NCBI GenBank assembly: GCA_030268105.1 | Contig: BSDZ01000060.1 | Coordinates: 1-64,000, forward strand | Direction: 5' to 3' | Source of the DNA: Volvox africanus | Lineage: Eukaryota > Chlorophyta > Chlorophyceae > Chlamydomonadales > Volvocaceae | DNA length: 64,000 nt | In this document: positions 28,701 to 43,900 of the stretch, piece after piece | Layout of the letters: every line of letters begins with the position of its first letter | Numbering within the stretch: the stretch's first letter is position 1 | Notes under the pieces: generated by a model | What the model saw: only the letters and a program-made list of their open reading frames with translations | Databases searched by the model: none | What the model was told of the DNA's origin: nothing | Made by a program: the position numbers and the translations under genes

Positions 28701-31700
28701 CATGGAGAGACCGTGAGGATTGGCGAAGTGTCGCTACGGCGGAGTGTTGAGATTTGGCAGCACTCTTGTTCAAATGAAGGATCCCAGGGAGTCTTCAATA
28801 GATTGAGTGCCCGGAATATGCATTCATGTGTGCGGCTGGCCGCAAGATCTCCGGCTGATTCCTGCTAGCTCAATAGCTAGGGCAGGGTGGCCAGGAAGAC
28901 GCAGTCTGTTAAGAGTGAGCAACACTCATATATGAATGAATGACAGAGCAAGTAATACGGCCCAGGAGGGGCCGGGCGCTCTGCTGACTTCAACACAGTC
29001 ATGGAGAGACCATGAGGATTGGTGAAGTGTCGCTACGGCGGAGTGTTGAGATTTGGCAGCACTCTTGTTCAAATGAAGGATCCCAGGGAGTCTTCAATAG
29101 ATTGAGTGCCCGGAATATGCATTCATGTGTGCGGCTGGCCGCAAGATCTCCGGCTGATTCCTGCTAGCTCAATAGCTAGGGCAGGGTGGCCAGGAAGACG
29201 CAGTCTGTTAGGAGTGAGCAACACTCATATATGAATGAATGACAGAGCAAGTAATACGGCCCAGGAGGGGCCGGGCGCTCTGCTGACTTCAACACAGTCA
29301 TGGAGAGACCGTGAGGATTGGTGAAGTGTCGCTACGGCGGAGTGTTGAGATTTGGCAGCACTCTTGTTCAAATGAAGGATCCCAGGGAGTCTTCAATAGA
29401 TTGAGTGCCCGGAATATGCATTCATGTGTGCGGCTGGCCGCAAGATCTCTGGCTGATTCCTGCTAGCTCAATAGCTAGGGCAGGGTGGCCAGGAAGACGC
29501 AGTCTGTTAGGAGTGAGCAACACTCATATATGAATGAATGACAGAGCAAGTAATACGGCCCAGGAGGGGCCGGGCGCTTTGCTGACTTCAACACAGTCAT
29601 GGAGAGACCGTGAGGATTGGTGAAGTGTTGCTACGGCGGAGTGTTGAGATTTGGCAGCACTCTTGTTCAAATGAAGGATCCCAGGGAGTCTTCAATAGAT
29701 TGAGTGCCCGGAATATGCATTCATGTGTGCGGCTGGCCGCAAGATCTCCGGCTGATTCCTGCTAGCTCAATAGCTAGGGCAGGGTGGCCAGGAAGACGCA
29801 GTCTGTTAGGAGTGAGCAACACTCATATATGAATGAATGACAGAGCAAGTAATACGGCCCAGGAGGGGCCGGGCGCTCTGCTGACTTCAACACAGTCATG
29901 GGGAGACCGTGAGGATTGGCGAAGTGTTGCTACGGCGGAGTGTTGAGATTTGGCAGCACTCTTGTTCAAATGAAGGATCCCAGGGAGTCTTCAATAGATT
30001 GAGTGCCCGGAATATGCATTCATGTGTGCGGCTGGCCGCAAGATCTCCGGCTGATTCCTGCTAGCTCAATAGCTAGGGCAGGGTGGCCAGGAAGACGCAG
30101 TCTGTTAGGAGTGAGCAACACTCATATATGAATGAATGACAGAGCAAGTAATACGGCCCATGAGGGGCCGGGCGCTCTGCTGACTTCAACACAGTCATGG
30201 AGAGACCGTGAGGATTGGTGAAGTGTCGCTACGGCGGAGTGTTGAGATTTGGCAGCACTCTTGTTCAAATGAAGGATCCCAGGGAGTCTTCAATAGATTG
30301 AGTGCCCGGAATATGCATTCATGTGTGCGGCTGGCCGCAAGATCTCTGGCTGATTCCTGCTAGCTCAATAGCTAGGGCAGGGTGGCCAGGAAGACGCAGT
30401 CTGTTAGGAGTGAGCAACACTCATATATGAATGAATGACAGAGCAAGTAATACGGCCCAGGAGGGGCCGGGCGCTCTGCTGACTTCAACACAGTCATGGA
30501 GAGACCGTGAGGATTGGTGAAGTGTCGCTACGGCGGAGTGTTGAGATTTGGCAGCACTCTTGTTCAAATGAAGGATCCCAGGGAGTCTTCAATAGATTGA
30601 GTGCCCGGAATATGCATTCATGTGTGCGGCTGGCCGCAAGATCTCTGGCTGATTCCTGCTAGCTCAATAGCTAGGGCAGGGTGGCCAGGAAGACGCAGTC
30701 TGTTAAGAGTGAGCAACACTCATATATGAATGAATGACAGAGCAAGTAATACGGCCCAGGAGGGGCCGGGCGCTCTGCTGACTTCAACACAGTCATGGAG
30801 AGACCGTGAGGATTGGTGAAGTGTCGCTACGGCGGAGTGTTGAGATTTGGCAGCACTCTTGTTCAAATGAAGGATCCCAGGGAGTCTTCAATAGATTGAG
30901 TGCCCGGAATATGCATTCATGTGTGCGGCTGGCCACAAGATCTCCGGCTGATTCCCGCTAGCTCAATAGCTAGGGCAGGGTGGCCAGGAAGACGCAGTCT
31001 GTTAGGAGTGAGCAACACTCATATATGAATGAATGACAGAGCAAGTAATACGGCCCATGAGGGGCCGGGCGCTCTGCTGACTTCAACACAGTCATGGGGA
31101 GACCGTGAGGATTGGCGAAGTGTCGCTACGGCGGAGTGTTGAGATTTGGCAGCACTCTTGTTCAAATGAAGGATCCCAGGGAGTCTTCAATAGATTGAGT
31201 GCCCGGAATATGCATTCATGTGTGCGGCTGGCCGCAAGATCTCCGGCTGATTCCTGCTCAATAGCTAGGGCAGGGTGGCCAGGAAGACGCAGTCTGTTAG
31301 GAGTGAGCAACACTCATATATGAATGAATGACAGAGCAAGTAATACGGCCCAGGAGGGGCCGGGCGCTCTGCTGACTTCAACACAGTCATGGAGAGACCG
31401 TGAGGATTGGTGAAGTGTTGCTACGGCGGAGTGTTGAGATTTGGCAGCACTCTTGTTCAAATGAAGGATCCCAGGGAGTCTTCAATAGATTGAGTGCCCG
31501 GAATATGCATTCATGTGTGCGGCTGGCCGCAAGATCTCTGGCTGATTCCTGCTAGCTCAATAGCTAGGGCAGGGTGGCCAGGAAGACGCAGTCTGTTAGG
31601 AGTGAGCAACACTCATATATGAATGAATGACAGAGCAAGTAATACGGCCCAGGAGGGGCCGGGCGCTCTGCTGACTTCAACACAGTCATGGGGAGACCGT

Positions 31701-34700
31701 GAGGATTGGCGAAGTGTCGCTACGGCGGAGTGTTGAGATTTGGCAGCACTCTTGTTCAAATGAAGGATCCCAGGGAGTCTTCAATAGATTGAGTGCCCGG
31801 AATATGCATTCATGTGTGCGGCTGGCCGCAAGATCTCTGGCTGATTCCTGCTAGCTCAATAGCTAGGGCAGGGTGGCCAGGAAGACGCAGTCTGTTAAGA
31901 GTGAGCAACACTCATATATGAATGAATGACAGAGCAAGTAATACGGCCCATGAGGGGCCGGGCGCTCTGCTGACTTCAACACAGTCATGGAGAGACCGTG
32001 AGGATTGGCGAAGTGTCGCTACGGTGGAGTGTTGAGATTTGGCAGCACTCTTGTTCAAATGAAGGATCCCAGGGAGTCTTCAATAGATTGAGTGCCCGGA
32101 ATATGCATTCATGTGTGCGGCTGGCCGCAAGATCTCCGGCTGATTCCTGCTAGCTCAATAGCTAGGGCAGGGTGGCCAGGAAGACGCAGTCTGTTAAGAG
32201 TGAGCAACACTCATATATGAATGAATGACAGAGCAAGTAATACGGCCCAGGAGGGGCCGGGCGCTCTGCTGACTTCAACACAGTCATGGAGAGACCGTGA
32301 GGATTGGCGAAGTGTCGCTACGGCGGAGTGTTGAGATTTGGCAGCACTCTTGTTCAAATGAAGGATCCCAGGGAGTCTTCAATAGATTGAGTGCCCGGAA
32401 TATGCATTCATGTGTGCGGCTGGCCGCAAGATCTCCGGCTGATTCCTGCTAGCTCAATAGCTAGGGCAGGGTGGCCAGGAAGACGCAGTCTGTTAAGAGT
32501 GAGCAACACTCATATATGAATGAATGACAGAGCAAGTAATACGGCCCAGGAGGGGCCGGGCGCTCTGCTGACTTCAACACAGTCATGGAGAGACCGTGAG
32601 GATTGGTGAAGTGTCGCTACGGCGGAGTGTTGAGATTTGGCAGCACTCTTGTTCAAATGAAGGATCCCAGGGAGTCTTCAATAGATTGAGTGCCCGGAAT
32701 ATGCATTCATGTGTGCGGCTGGCCGCAAGATCTCTGGCTGATTCCTGCTAGCTCAATAGCTAGGGCAGGGTGGCCAGGAAGACGCAGTCTGTTAGGAGTG
32801 AGCAACACTCATATACGAATGAATGACAGAGCAAGTAATACGGCCCAGGAGGGGCCGGGCGCTCTGCTGACTTCAACACAGTCATGGAGAGACCGTGAGG
32901 ATTGGTGAAGTGTCGCTACGGCGGAGTGTTGAGATTTGGCAGCACTCTTGTTCAAATGAAGGATCCCAGGGAGTCTTCAATAGATTGAGTGCCCGGAATA
33001 TGCATTCATGTGTGCGGCTGGCCGCAAGATCTCCAGCTGATTCCTGCTAGCTCAATAGCTAGGGCAGGGTGGCCAGGAAGACGCAGTCTGTTAAGAGTAA
33101 GCAACACTCATATATGAATGACTGACAGAGCAAGTAATACGGCCCAGGAGGGGCCGGGCGCTCTGCTGACTTCAACACAGTCATGGGGAGACCGTGAGGA
33201 TTGGCGAAGTGTTGCTACGGCGGAGTGTTGAGATTTGGCAGCACTCTTGTTCAAATGAAGGATCCCAGGGAGTCTTCAATAGATTGAGTGCCCGGAATAT
33301 GCATTCATGTGTGCGGCTGGCCGCAAGATCTCTGGCTGATTCCTGCTAGCTCAATAGCTAGGGCAGGGTGGCCAGGAAGACGCAGTCTGTTAGGAGTGAG
33401 CAACACTCATATATGAATGAATGACAGAGCAAGTAATACGGCCCAGGAGGGGCCGGGCGCTTTGCTGACTTCAACACAGTCATGGAGAGACCGTGAGGAT
33501 TGGTGAAGTGTTGCTACGGCGGAGTGTTGAGATTTGGCAGCACTCTTGTTCAAATGAAGGATCCCAGGGAGTCTTCAATAGATTGAGTGCCCGGAATATG
33601 CATTCATGTGTGCGGCTGGCCGCAAGATCTCCGGCTGATTCCTGCTAGCTCAATAGCTAGGGCAGGGTGGCCAGGAAGACGCAGTCTGTTAGGAGTGAGC
33701 AACACTCATATATGAATGAATGACAGAGCAAGTAATACGGCCCAGGAGGGGCCGGGCGCTCTGCTGACTTCAACACAGTCATGGAGAGACCGTGAGGATT
33801 GGTGAAGTGTCGCTACGGCGGAGTGTTGAGATTTGGCAGCACTCTTGTTCAAATGAAGGATCCCAGGGAGTCTTCAATAGATTGAGTGCCCGGAATATGC
33901 ATTCATGTGTGCGGCTGGCCGCAAGATCTCTGGCTGATTCCTGCTAGCTCAATAGCTAGGGCAGGGTGGCCAGGAAGACGCAGTCTGTTAGGAGTGAGCA
34001 ACACTCATATATGAATGAATGACAGAGCAAGTAATACGGCCCAGGAGGGGCCGGGCGCTCTGCTGACTTCAACACAGTCATGGAGAGACCGTGAGGATTG
34101 GTGAAGTGTCGCTACGGCGGAGTGTTGAGATTTGGCAGCACTCTTGTTCAAATGAAGGATCCCAGGGAGTCTTCAATAGATTGAGTGCCCGGAATATGCA
34201 TTCATGTGTGCGGCTGGCCGCAAGATCTCCGGCTGATTCCTGCTAGCTCAATAGCTAGGGCAGGGTGGCCAGGAAGACGCAGTCTGTTAAGAGTGAGCAA
34301 CACTCATATATGAATGAATGACAGAGCAAGTAATACGGCCCAGGAGGGGCCGGGCGCTCTGCTGACTTCAACACAGTCATGGAGAGACCGTGAGGATTGG
34401 TGAAGTGTCGCTACGGCGGAGTGTTGAGATTTGGCAGCACTCTTGTTCAAATGAAGGATCCCAGGGAGTCTTCAATAGATTGAGTGCCCGGAATATGCAT
34501 TCATGTGTGCGGCTGGCCACAAGATCTCCGGCTGATTCCCGCTAGCTCAATAGCTAGGGCAGGGTGGCCAGGAAGACGCAGTCTGTTAGGAGTGAGCAAC
34601 ACTCATATATGAATGAATGACAGAGCAAGTAATACGGCCCAGGAGGGGCCGGGCGCTCTGCTGACTTCAACACAGTCATGGGGAGACCGTGAGGATTGGT

Positions 34701-37700
34701 GAAGTGTCGCTACGGCGGAGTGTTGAGATTTGGCAGCACTCTTGTTCAAATGAAGGATCCCAGGGAGTCTTCAATAGATTGAGTGCCCGGAATATGCATT
34801 CATGTGTGCGGCTGGCCGCAAGATCTCTGGCTGATTCCTGCTAGCTCAATAGCAAGGGCAGGGTGGCCAGGAAGACGCAGTCTGTTAGGAGTGAGCAACA
34901 CTCATATATGAATGAATGACAGAGCAAGTAATACGGCCCAGGAGGGGCCGGGCGCTCTGCTGACTTCAACACAGTCATGGGGAGACCGTGAGGATTGGTG
35001 AAGTGTCGCTACGGCGGAGTGTTGAGATTTGGCAGCACTCTTGTTCAAATGAAGGATCCCAGGGAGTCTTCAATAGATTGAGTGCCCGGAATATGCATTC
35101 ATGTGTGCGGCTGGCCGCAAGATCTCTGGCTGATTCCTGCTAGCTCAATAGCAAGGGCAGGGTGGCCAGGAAGACGCAGTCTGTTAGGAGTGAGCAACAC
35201 TCATATATGAATGAATGACAGAGCAAGTAATACGGCCCAGGAGGGGCCGGGCGCTCTGCTGACTTACCCACAGTCATGGGGAGACCATGAGGATTGGTGA
35301 AGTGTCGCTAAGGCGGAGTGTTGAGATTTGGCAGCACTCTTGTTCAAATGAAGGATCCCAGGGAGTCTTCAATAGATTGAGTGCCCGGAATATGCATTCA
35401 TGTGTGCGGCTGGCCGCAAGATCTCCGGCTGATTCCCGCTAGCTCAATAGCTAGGGCAGGGTGGCCAGGAAGACGCAGTCTGTTAGGAGTGAGCAACACT
35501 CATATATAAATGAATGATAGAGCAAGTAATACGGCCCAGGAGGGGCCGGGCGCTCTGCTGACTTCAACACAGTCATGGAGAGACCGTGAGGATTGGTGAA
35601 GTGTCGCTACGGCGGAGTGTTGAGATTTGGCAGCACTCTTGTTCAAATGAAGGATCCCAGGGAGTCTTCAATAGATTGAGTGCCCGGAATATGCATTCAT
35701 GTGTGCGGCTGGCCGCAAGATCTCCGGCTGATTCCTGCTAGCTCAATAGCTAGGGCAGGGTGGCCAGAAAGACGCCATCTGTAAAGAGTAAGCAACACTC
35801 ATATACGAATGAATGACAGAGCAAGTAATACGGCCCAGGAGGGGCCGGGCGCTCTGCTGACTTCAACACAGTCATGGAGAGACCGTGAGGATTGGTGAAG
35901 TGTCGCTACGGCGGAGTGTTGAGATTTGGCAGCACTCTTGTTCAAATGAAGGATCCCAGGGAGTCTTCAATAGATTGAGTGCCCGGAATATGCATTCATG
36001 TGTGCGGCTGGCCGCAAGATCTCCGGCTGGTTCCTGCTAGCTCAATAGCTAGGGCAGGGTGGCCAGGAAGACGCAGTCTGTTAAGAGTAAGCAACACTCA
36101 TATATGAATGAATGACAGAGCAAGTAATACGGCCCAGGAGGGGCCGGGCGCTCTGCTGACTTCAACACAGTCATGGAGAGACCGTGAGGATTGGTGAAGT
36201 GTCGCTATGGCGGAGTGTTGAGATTTGGCAGCACTCTTGTTCAAATGAAGGATCCCAGGGAGTCTTCAATAGATTGAGTGCCCGGAATATGCATTCATGT
36301 GTGCGGCTGGCCGCAAGATCTCCGGCTGATTCCTGCTAGCTCAATAGCTAGGGCAGGGTGGCCAGGAAGACGCAGTCTGTTAAGAGTAAGCAACACTCAT
36401 ATATGAATGAATGACAGAGCAAGTAATACGGCCCAGGAGGGGCCGGGCGCTCTGCTGACTTCAACACAGTCATGGAGAGACCGTGAGGATTGGCGAAGTG
36501 TCGCTACGGCGGAGTGTTGAGATTTGGCAGCACTCTTGTTCAAATGAAGGATCCCAGGGAGTCTTCAATAGATTGAGTGCCCGGAATATGCATTCATGTG
36601 TGCGGCTGGCCGCAAGATCTCCGGCTGATTCCTGCTAGCTCAATAGCTAGGGCAGGGTGGCCAGGAAGACGCAGTCTGTTAAGAGTAAGCAACACTCATA
36701 TATGAATGAATGACAGAGCAAGTAATACGGCCCAGGAGGGGCCGGGCGCTCTGCTGACTTCAACACAGTCATGGAGAGACCGTGAGGATTGGTAAAGTGT
36801 CGCTACGGCGGAGTGTTGAGATTTGGCAGCACTCTTGTTCAAATGAAGGATCCCAGGGAGTCTTCAATAGATTGAGTGCCCGGAATATGCATTCATGTGT
36901 GCGGCTGGCCGCAAGATCTCCGGCTGATTCCTGCTAGCTCAATAGCTAGGGCAGGGTGGCCAGGAAGACGCAGTCTGTTAGGAGTGAGCAACACTCATAT
37001 ATGAATGAATGACAGAGCAAGTAATACGGCCCAGGAGGGGCCGGGCGCTCTGCTGACTTCAACACAGTCATGGAGAGACCGTGAGGATTGGTGAAGTGTC
37101 GCTACGGCGGAGTGTTGAGATTTGGCAGCACTCTTGTTCAAATGAAGGATCCCAGGGAGTCTTCAATAGATTGAGTGCCCGGAATATGCATTCATGTGTG
37201 CGGCTGGCCGCAAGATCTCCGGCTGATTCCTGCTAGCTCAATAGCTAGGGCAGGGTGGCCAGGAAGACGCAGTCTGTTAAGAGTAAGCAACACTCATATA
37301 TGAATGAATGACAGAGCAAGTAATACGGCCCAGGAGGGGCCGGGCGCTCTGCTGACTTCAACACAGTCATGGGGAGACCGTGAGGATTGGCGAAGTATCG
37401 CTACGGCGGAGTGTTGAGATTTGGCAGCACTCTTGTTCAAATGAAGGATCCCAGGGAGTCTTCAATAGATTGAGTGCCCGGAATATGCATTCATGTGTGC
37501 GGCTGGCCGCAAGATCTCTGGCTGATTCCTGCTAGCTCAATAGCTAGGGCAGGGTGGCCAGGAAGACGCAGTCTGTTAGGAGTGAGCAACACTCATATAT
37601 GAATGAATGACAGAGCAAGTAATACGGCCCAGGAGGGGCCGGGCGCTCTGCTGACTTCAACACAGTCATGGAGAGACCGTGAGGATTGGTGAAGTGTCGC

Positions 37701-40700
37701 TACGGCGGAGTGTTGAGATTTGGCAGCACTCTTGTTCAAATGAAGGATCCCAGGGAGTCTTCAATAGATTGAGTGCCCGGAATATGCATTCATGTGTGCG
37801 GCTGGCCGCAAGATCTCCGGCTGATTCCTGCTAGCTCAATAGCTAGGGCAGGGTGGCCAGGAAGACGCAGTCTGTTAGGAGTGAGCAACACTCATATATG
37901 AATGAATGACAGAGCAAGTAATACGGCCCAGGAGGGGCCGGGCGCTCTGCTGACTTCAACACAGTCATGGAGAGACCGTGAGGATTGGCGAAGTGTCGCT
38001 ACGGCGGAGTGTTGAGATTTGGCAGCACTCTTGTTCAAATGAAGGATCCCAGGGAGTCATCAATAGATTGAGTGCCCGGAATATGCATTCATGTGTGCGG
38101 CTGGCCGCAAGATCTCCGGCTGATTCCTGCTAGCTCAATAGCTAGGGCAGGGTGGCCAGGAAGACGCAGTCTGTTAAGAGTAAGCAACACTCATATATGA
38201 ATGAATGACAGAGCAAGTAATACGGCCCAGGAGGGGCCGGGCGCTCTGCTGACTTCAACACAGTCATGGAGAGACCGTGAGGATTGGTGAAGTGTCGCTA
38301 TGGCGGAGTGTTGAGATTTGGCAGCACTCTTGTTCAAATGAAGGATCCCAGGGAGTCTTCAATAGATTGAGTGCCCGGAATATGCATTCATGTGTGCGGC
38401 TGGCCGCAAGATCTCCGGCTGATTCCTGCTAGCTCAATAGCTAGGGCAGGGTGGCCAGAAAGACGCAGTCTGTTAGGAGTGAGCAACACTCATATACGAA
38501 TGAATGACAGAGCAAGTAATACGGCCCAGGAGGGGCCGGGCGCTCTGCTGACTTCAACACAGTCATGGAGAGACCGTGAGGATTGGTGAAGTGTCGCTAC
38601 GGCGGAGTGTTGAGATTTGGCAGCACTCTTGTTCAAATGAAGGATCCCAGGGAGTCTTCAATAGATTGAGTGCCCGGAATATGCATTCATGTGTGCGGCT
38701 GGCCGCAAGATCTCCGGCTGGTTCCTGCTAGCTCAATAGCTAGGGCAGGGTGGCCAGGAAGACGCAGTCTGTTAAGAGTAAGCAACACTCATATATGAAT
38801 GAATGACAGAGCAAGTAATACGGCCCAGGAGGGGCCGGGCGCTCTGCTGACTTCAACACAGTCATGGAGAGACCGTGAGGATTGGTGAAGTGTCGCTATG
38901 GCGGAGTGTTGAGATTTGGCAGCACTCTTGTTCAAATGAAGGATCCCAGGGAGTCTTCAATAGATTGAGTGCCCGGAATATGCATTCATGTGTGCGGCTG
39001 GCCGCAAGATCTCTGGCTGATTCCTGCTAGCTCAATAGCTAGGGCAGGGTGGCCAGGAAGACGCAGTCTGTTAAGAGTAAGCAACACTCATATATGAATG
39101 AATGACAGAGCAAGTAATACGGCCCAGGAGGGGCCGGGCGCTCTGCTGACTTCAACACAGTCATGGAGAGACCGTGAGGATTGGTAAAGTGTCGCTACGG
39201 CGGAGTTTTGAGATTTGGCAGCACTCTTGTTCAAATGAAGGATCCCAGGGAGTCTTCAATAGATTGAGTGCCCGGAATATGCATTCATGTGTGCGGCTGG
39301 CCGCAAGATCTCTGGCTGATTCCTGCTAGCTCAATAGCTAGGGCAGGGTGGCCAGGAAGACGCAGTCTGTTAGGAGTGAGCAACACTCATATATGAATGA
39401 ATGACAGAGCAAGTAATACGGCCCAGGAGGGGCCGGGCGCTCTGCTGACTTCAACACAGTCATGGAGAGACCGTGAGGATTGGTGAAGTGTCGCTACGGC
39501 GGAGTGTTGAGATTTGGCAGCACTCTTGTTCAAATGAAGGATCCCAGGGAGTCTTCAATAGATTGAGTGCCCGGAATATGCATTCATGTGTGCGGCTGGC
39601 CGCAAGATCTCTGGCTGATTCCTGCTAGCTCAATAGCTAGGGCAGGGTGGCCAGGAAGACGCAGTCTGTTAAGAGTAAGCAACACTCATATATGAATGAA
39701 TGACAGAGCAAGTAATACGGCCCAGGAGGGGCCGGGCGCTCTGCTGACTTCAACACAGTCATGGAGAGACCGTGAGGATTGGTGAAGTGTCGCTACGGCG
39801 GAGTGTTGAGATTTGGCAGCACTCTTGTTCAAATGAAGGATCCCAGGGAGTCTTCAATAGATTGAGTGCCCGGAATATGCATTCATGTGTGCGGCTGGCC
39901 GCAAGATCTCCGGCTGATTCCTGCTAGCTCAATAGCTAGGGCAGGGTGGCCAGGAAGACGCAGTCTGTTAAGAGTAAGCAACACTCATATATGAATGAAT
40001 GACAGAGCAAGTAATACGGCCCAGGAGGGGCCGGGCGCTCTGCTGACTTCAACACAGTCATGGGGAGACCGTGAGGATTGGCGAAGTGTCGCTACGGCGG
40101 AGTGTTGAGATTTGGCAGCACTCTTGTTCAAATGAAGGATCCCAGGGAGTCTTCAATAGATTGAGTGCCCGGAATATGCATTCATGTGTGCGGCTGGCCG
40201 CAAGATCTCTGGCTGATTCCTGCTAGCTCAATAGCTAGGGCAGGGTGGCCAGGAAGACGCAGTCTGTTAGGAGTGAGCAACACTCATATATGAATGAATG
40301 ACAGAGCAAGTAATACGGCCCAGGAGGGGCCGGGCGCTCTGCTGACTTCAACACAGTCATGGAGAGACCGTGAGGATTGGTGAAGTGTCGCTACGGCGGA
40401 GTGTTGAGATTTGGCAGCACTCTTGTTCAAATGAAGGATCCCAGGGAGTCTTCAATAGATTGAGTGCCCGGAATATGCATTCATGTGTGCGGCTGGCCGC
40501 AAGATCTCCGGCTGATTCCTGCTAGCTCAATAGCTAGGGCAGGGTGGCCAGGAAGACGCAGTCTGTTAGGAGTGAGCAACACTCATATATGAATGAATGA
40601 CAGAGCAAGTAATACGGCCCAGGAGGGGCCGGGCGCTCTGCTGACTTCAACACAGTCATGGAGAGACCGTGAGGATTGGTGAAGTGTCGCTACGGCGGAG

Positions 40701-40976
40701 TGTTGAGATTTGGCAGCACTCTTGTTCAAATGAAGGATCCCAGGGAGTCTTCAATAGATTGAGTGCCCGGAATATGCATTCATGTGTGCGGCTGGCCGCA
40801 AGATCTCCGGCTGATTCCTGCTAGCTCAATAGCTAGGGCAGGGTGGCCAGGAAGACGCAGTCTGTTAAGAGTAAGCAACACTCATATATGAATGAATGAC
40901 AGAGCAAGTAATACGGCCCAGGAGGGGCCGGGCGCTCTGCTGACTTCAACACAGTCATGGAGAGACCGTGAGGATT

Positions 40977-43900
40977 GGTAAAGTGTCGCTACGGCGGAGT
41001 GTTGAGATTTGGCAGCACTCTTGTTCAAATGAAGGATCCCAGGGAGTCTTCAATAGATTGAGTGCCCGGAATATGCATTCATGTGTGCGGCTGGCCGCAA
41101 GATCTCCAGCTGATTCCTGCTAGCTCAATAGCTAGGGCAGGGTGGCCAGGAAGACGCAGTCTGTTAAGAGTAAGCAACACTCATATATGAATAATTGACA
41201 GAGCAAGTAATACGGCCCAGGAGGGGCCGGGCGCTCTGCTGACTTCAACACAGTCATGGAGAGACCGTGAGGATTGGTAAAGTGTCGCTACGGCGGAGTG
41301 TTGAGATTTGGCAGCACTCTTGTTCAAATGAAGGATCCCAGGGAGTCTTCAATAGATTGAGTGCCCGGAATATGCATTCATGTGTGCGGCTGGCCGCAAG
41401 ATCTCCAGCTGATTCCTGCTAGCTCAATAGCTAGGGCAGGGTGGCCAGGAAGACGCAGTCTGTTAAGAGTAAGCAACACTCATATATGAATGAATGACAG
41501 AGCAAGTAATACGGCCCAGGAGGGGCCGGGCGCTCTGCTGACTTCAACACAGTCATGGAGAGACCGTGAGGATTGGCGAAGTGTCGCTACGGCGGAGTGT
41601 TGAGATTTGGCAGCACTCTTGTTCAAATGAAGGATCCCAGGGAGTCTTCAATAGATTGAGTGCCCGGAATATGCATTCATGTGTGCGGCTGGCCGCAAGA
41701 TCTCCGGCTGATTCCTGCTAGCTCAATAGCTAGGGCAGGGTGGCCAGGAAGACGCAGTCTGTTAAGAGTAAGCAACACTCATATATGAATGAATGACAGA
41801 GCAAGTAATACGGCCCAGGAGGGGCCGGGCGCTCTGCTGACTTCAACACAGTCATGGGGAGACCGTGAGGATTGGCGAAGTGTCGCTACGGCGGAGTGTT
41901 GAGATTTGGCAGCACTCTTGTTCAAATGAAGGATCCCAGGGAGTCTTCAATAGATTGAGTGCCCGGAATATGCATTCATGTGTGCGGCTGGCCGCAAGAT
42001 CTCCAGCTGATTCCTGCTAGCTCAATACCTAGGGCAGGGTGGCCAGGAAGACGCAGTCTGTTAAGAGTAAGCAACACTCATATATGAATGAATGACAGAG
42101 CAAGTAATACGGCCCAGGAGGGGCCGGGCGCTCTGCTGACTTCAACACAGTCATGGAGAGACCGTGAGGATTGGTAAAGTGTCGCTACGGCGGAGTGTTG
42201 AGATTTGGCAGCACTCTTGTTCAAATGAAGGATCCCAGGGAGTCTTCAATAGATTGAGTGCCCGGAATATGCATTCATGTGTGCGGCTGGCCGCAAGATC
42301 TCCAGCTGATTCCTGCTAGCTCAATAGCTAGGGCAGGGTGGCCAGGAAGACGCAGTCTGTTAAGAGTAAGCAACACTCATATATGAATGAATGACAGAGC
42401 AAGTAATACGGCCCAGGAGGGGCCGGGCGCTCTGCTGACTTCAACACAGTCATGGAGAGACCGTGAGGATTGGTGAAGTGTCGCTACGGCGGAGTGTTGA
42501 GATTTGGCAGCACTCTTGTTCAAATGAAGGATCCCAGGGAGTCTTCAATAGATTGAGTGCCCGGAATATGCATTCATGTGTGTGGCTGGCCGCAAGATCT
42601 CCGGCTGATTCCTGCTAGCTCAATAGCTAGGGCAGGGTGGCCAGGAAGACGCAGTCTGTTAAGAGTGAGCAACACTCATATATGAATGAATGACAGAGCA
42701 AGTAATACGGCCCAGGAGGGGCCGGGCGCTCTGCTGACTTCAACACAGTCATGGGGAGACCGTGAGGATTGGCGAAGTGTCGCTACGGCGGAGTGTTGAG
42801 ATTTGGCAGCACTCTTGTTCAAATGAAGGATCCCAGGGAGTCTTCAATAGATTGAGTGCCCGGAATATGCATTCATGTGTGCGGCTGGCCGCAAGATCTC
42901 CAGCTGATTCCTGCTAGCTCAATACCTAGGGCAGGGTGGCCAGGAAGACGCAGTCTGTTAAGAGTAAGCAACACTCATATATGAATGAATGACAGAGCAA
43001 GTAATACGGCCCAGGAGGGGCCGGGCGCTCTGCTGACTTCAACACAGTCATGGAGAGACCGTGAGGATTGGTAAAGTGTCGCTACGGCGGAGTGTTGAGA
43101 TTTGGCAGCACTCTTGTTCAAATGAAGGATCCCAGGGAGTCTTCAATAGATTGAGTGCCCGGAATATGCATTCATGTGTGCGGCTGGCCGCAAGATCTCC
43201 AGCTGATTCCTGCTAGCTCAATAGCTAGGGCAGGGTGGCCAGGAAGACGCAGTCTGTTAAGAGTAAGCAACACTCATATATGAATGAATGACAGAGCAAG
43301 TAATACGGCCCAGGAGGGGCCGGGCGCTCTGCTGACTTCAACACAGTCATGGAGAGACCGTGAGGATTGGTAAAGTGTCGCTACGGCGGAGTGTTGAGAT
43401 TTGGCAGCACTCTTGTTCAAATGAAGGATCCCAGGGAGTCTTCAATAGATTGAGTGCCCGGAATATGCATTCATGTGTGCGGCTGGCCGCAAGATCTCCA
43501 GCTGATTCCTGCTAGCTCAATAGCTAGGGCAGGGTGGCCAGGAAGACGCAGTCTGTTAAGAGTAAGCAACACTCATATATGAATGAATGACAGAGCAAGT
43601 AATACGGCCCAGGAGGGGCCGGGCGCTCTGCTGACTTCAACACAGTCATGGAGAGACCGTGAGGATTGGTGAAGTGTCGCTACGGCGGAGTGTTGAGATT
43701 TGGCAGCACTCTTGTTCAAATGAAGGATCCCAGGGAGTCTTCAATAGATTGAGTGCCCGGAATATGCATTCATGTGTGCGGCTGGCCGCAAGATCTCCAG
43801 CTGATTCCTGCTAGCTCAATAGCTAGGGCAGGGTGGCCAGGAAGACGCAGTCTGTTAAGAGTAAGCAACACTCATATATGAATGAATGACAGAGCAAGTA

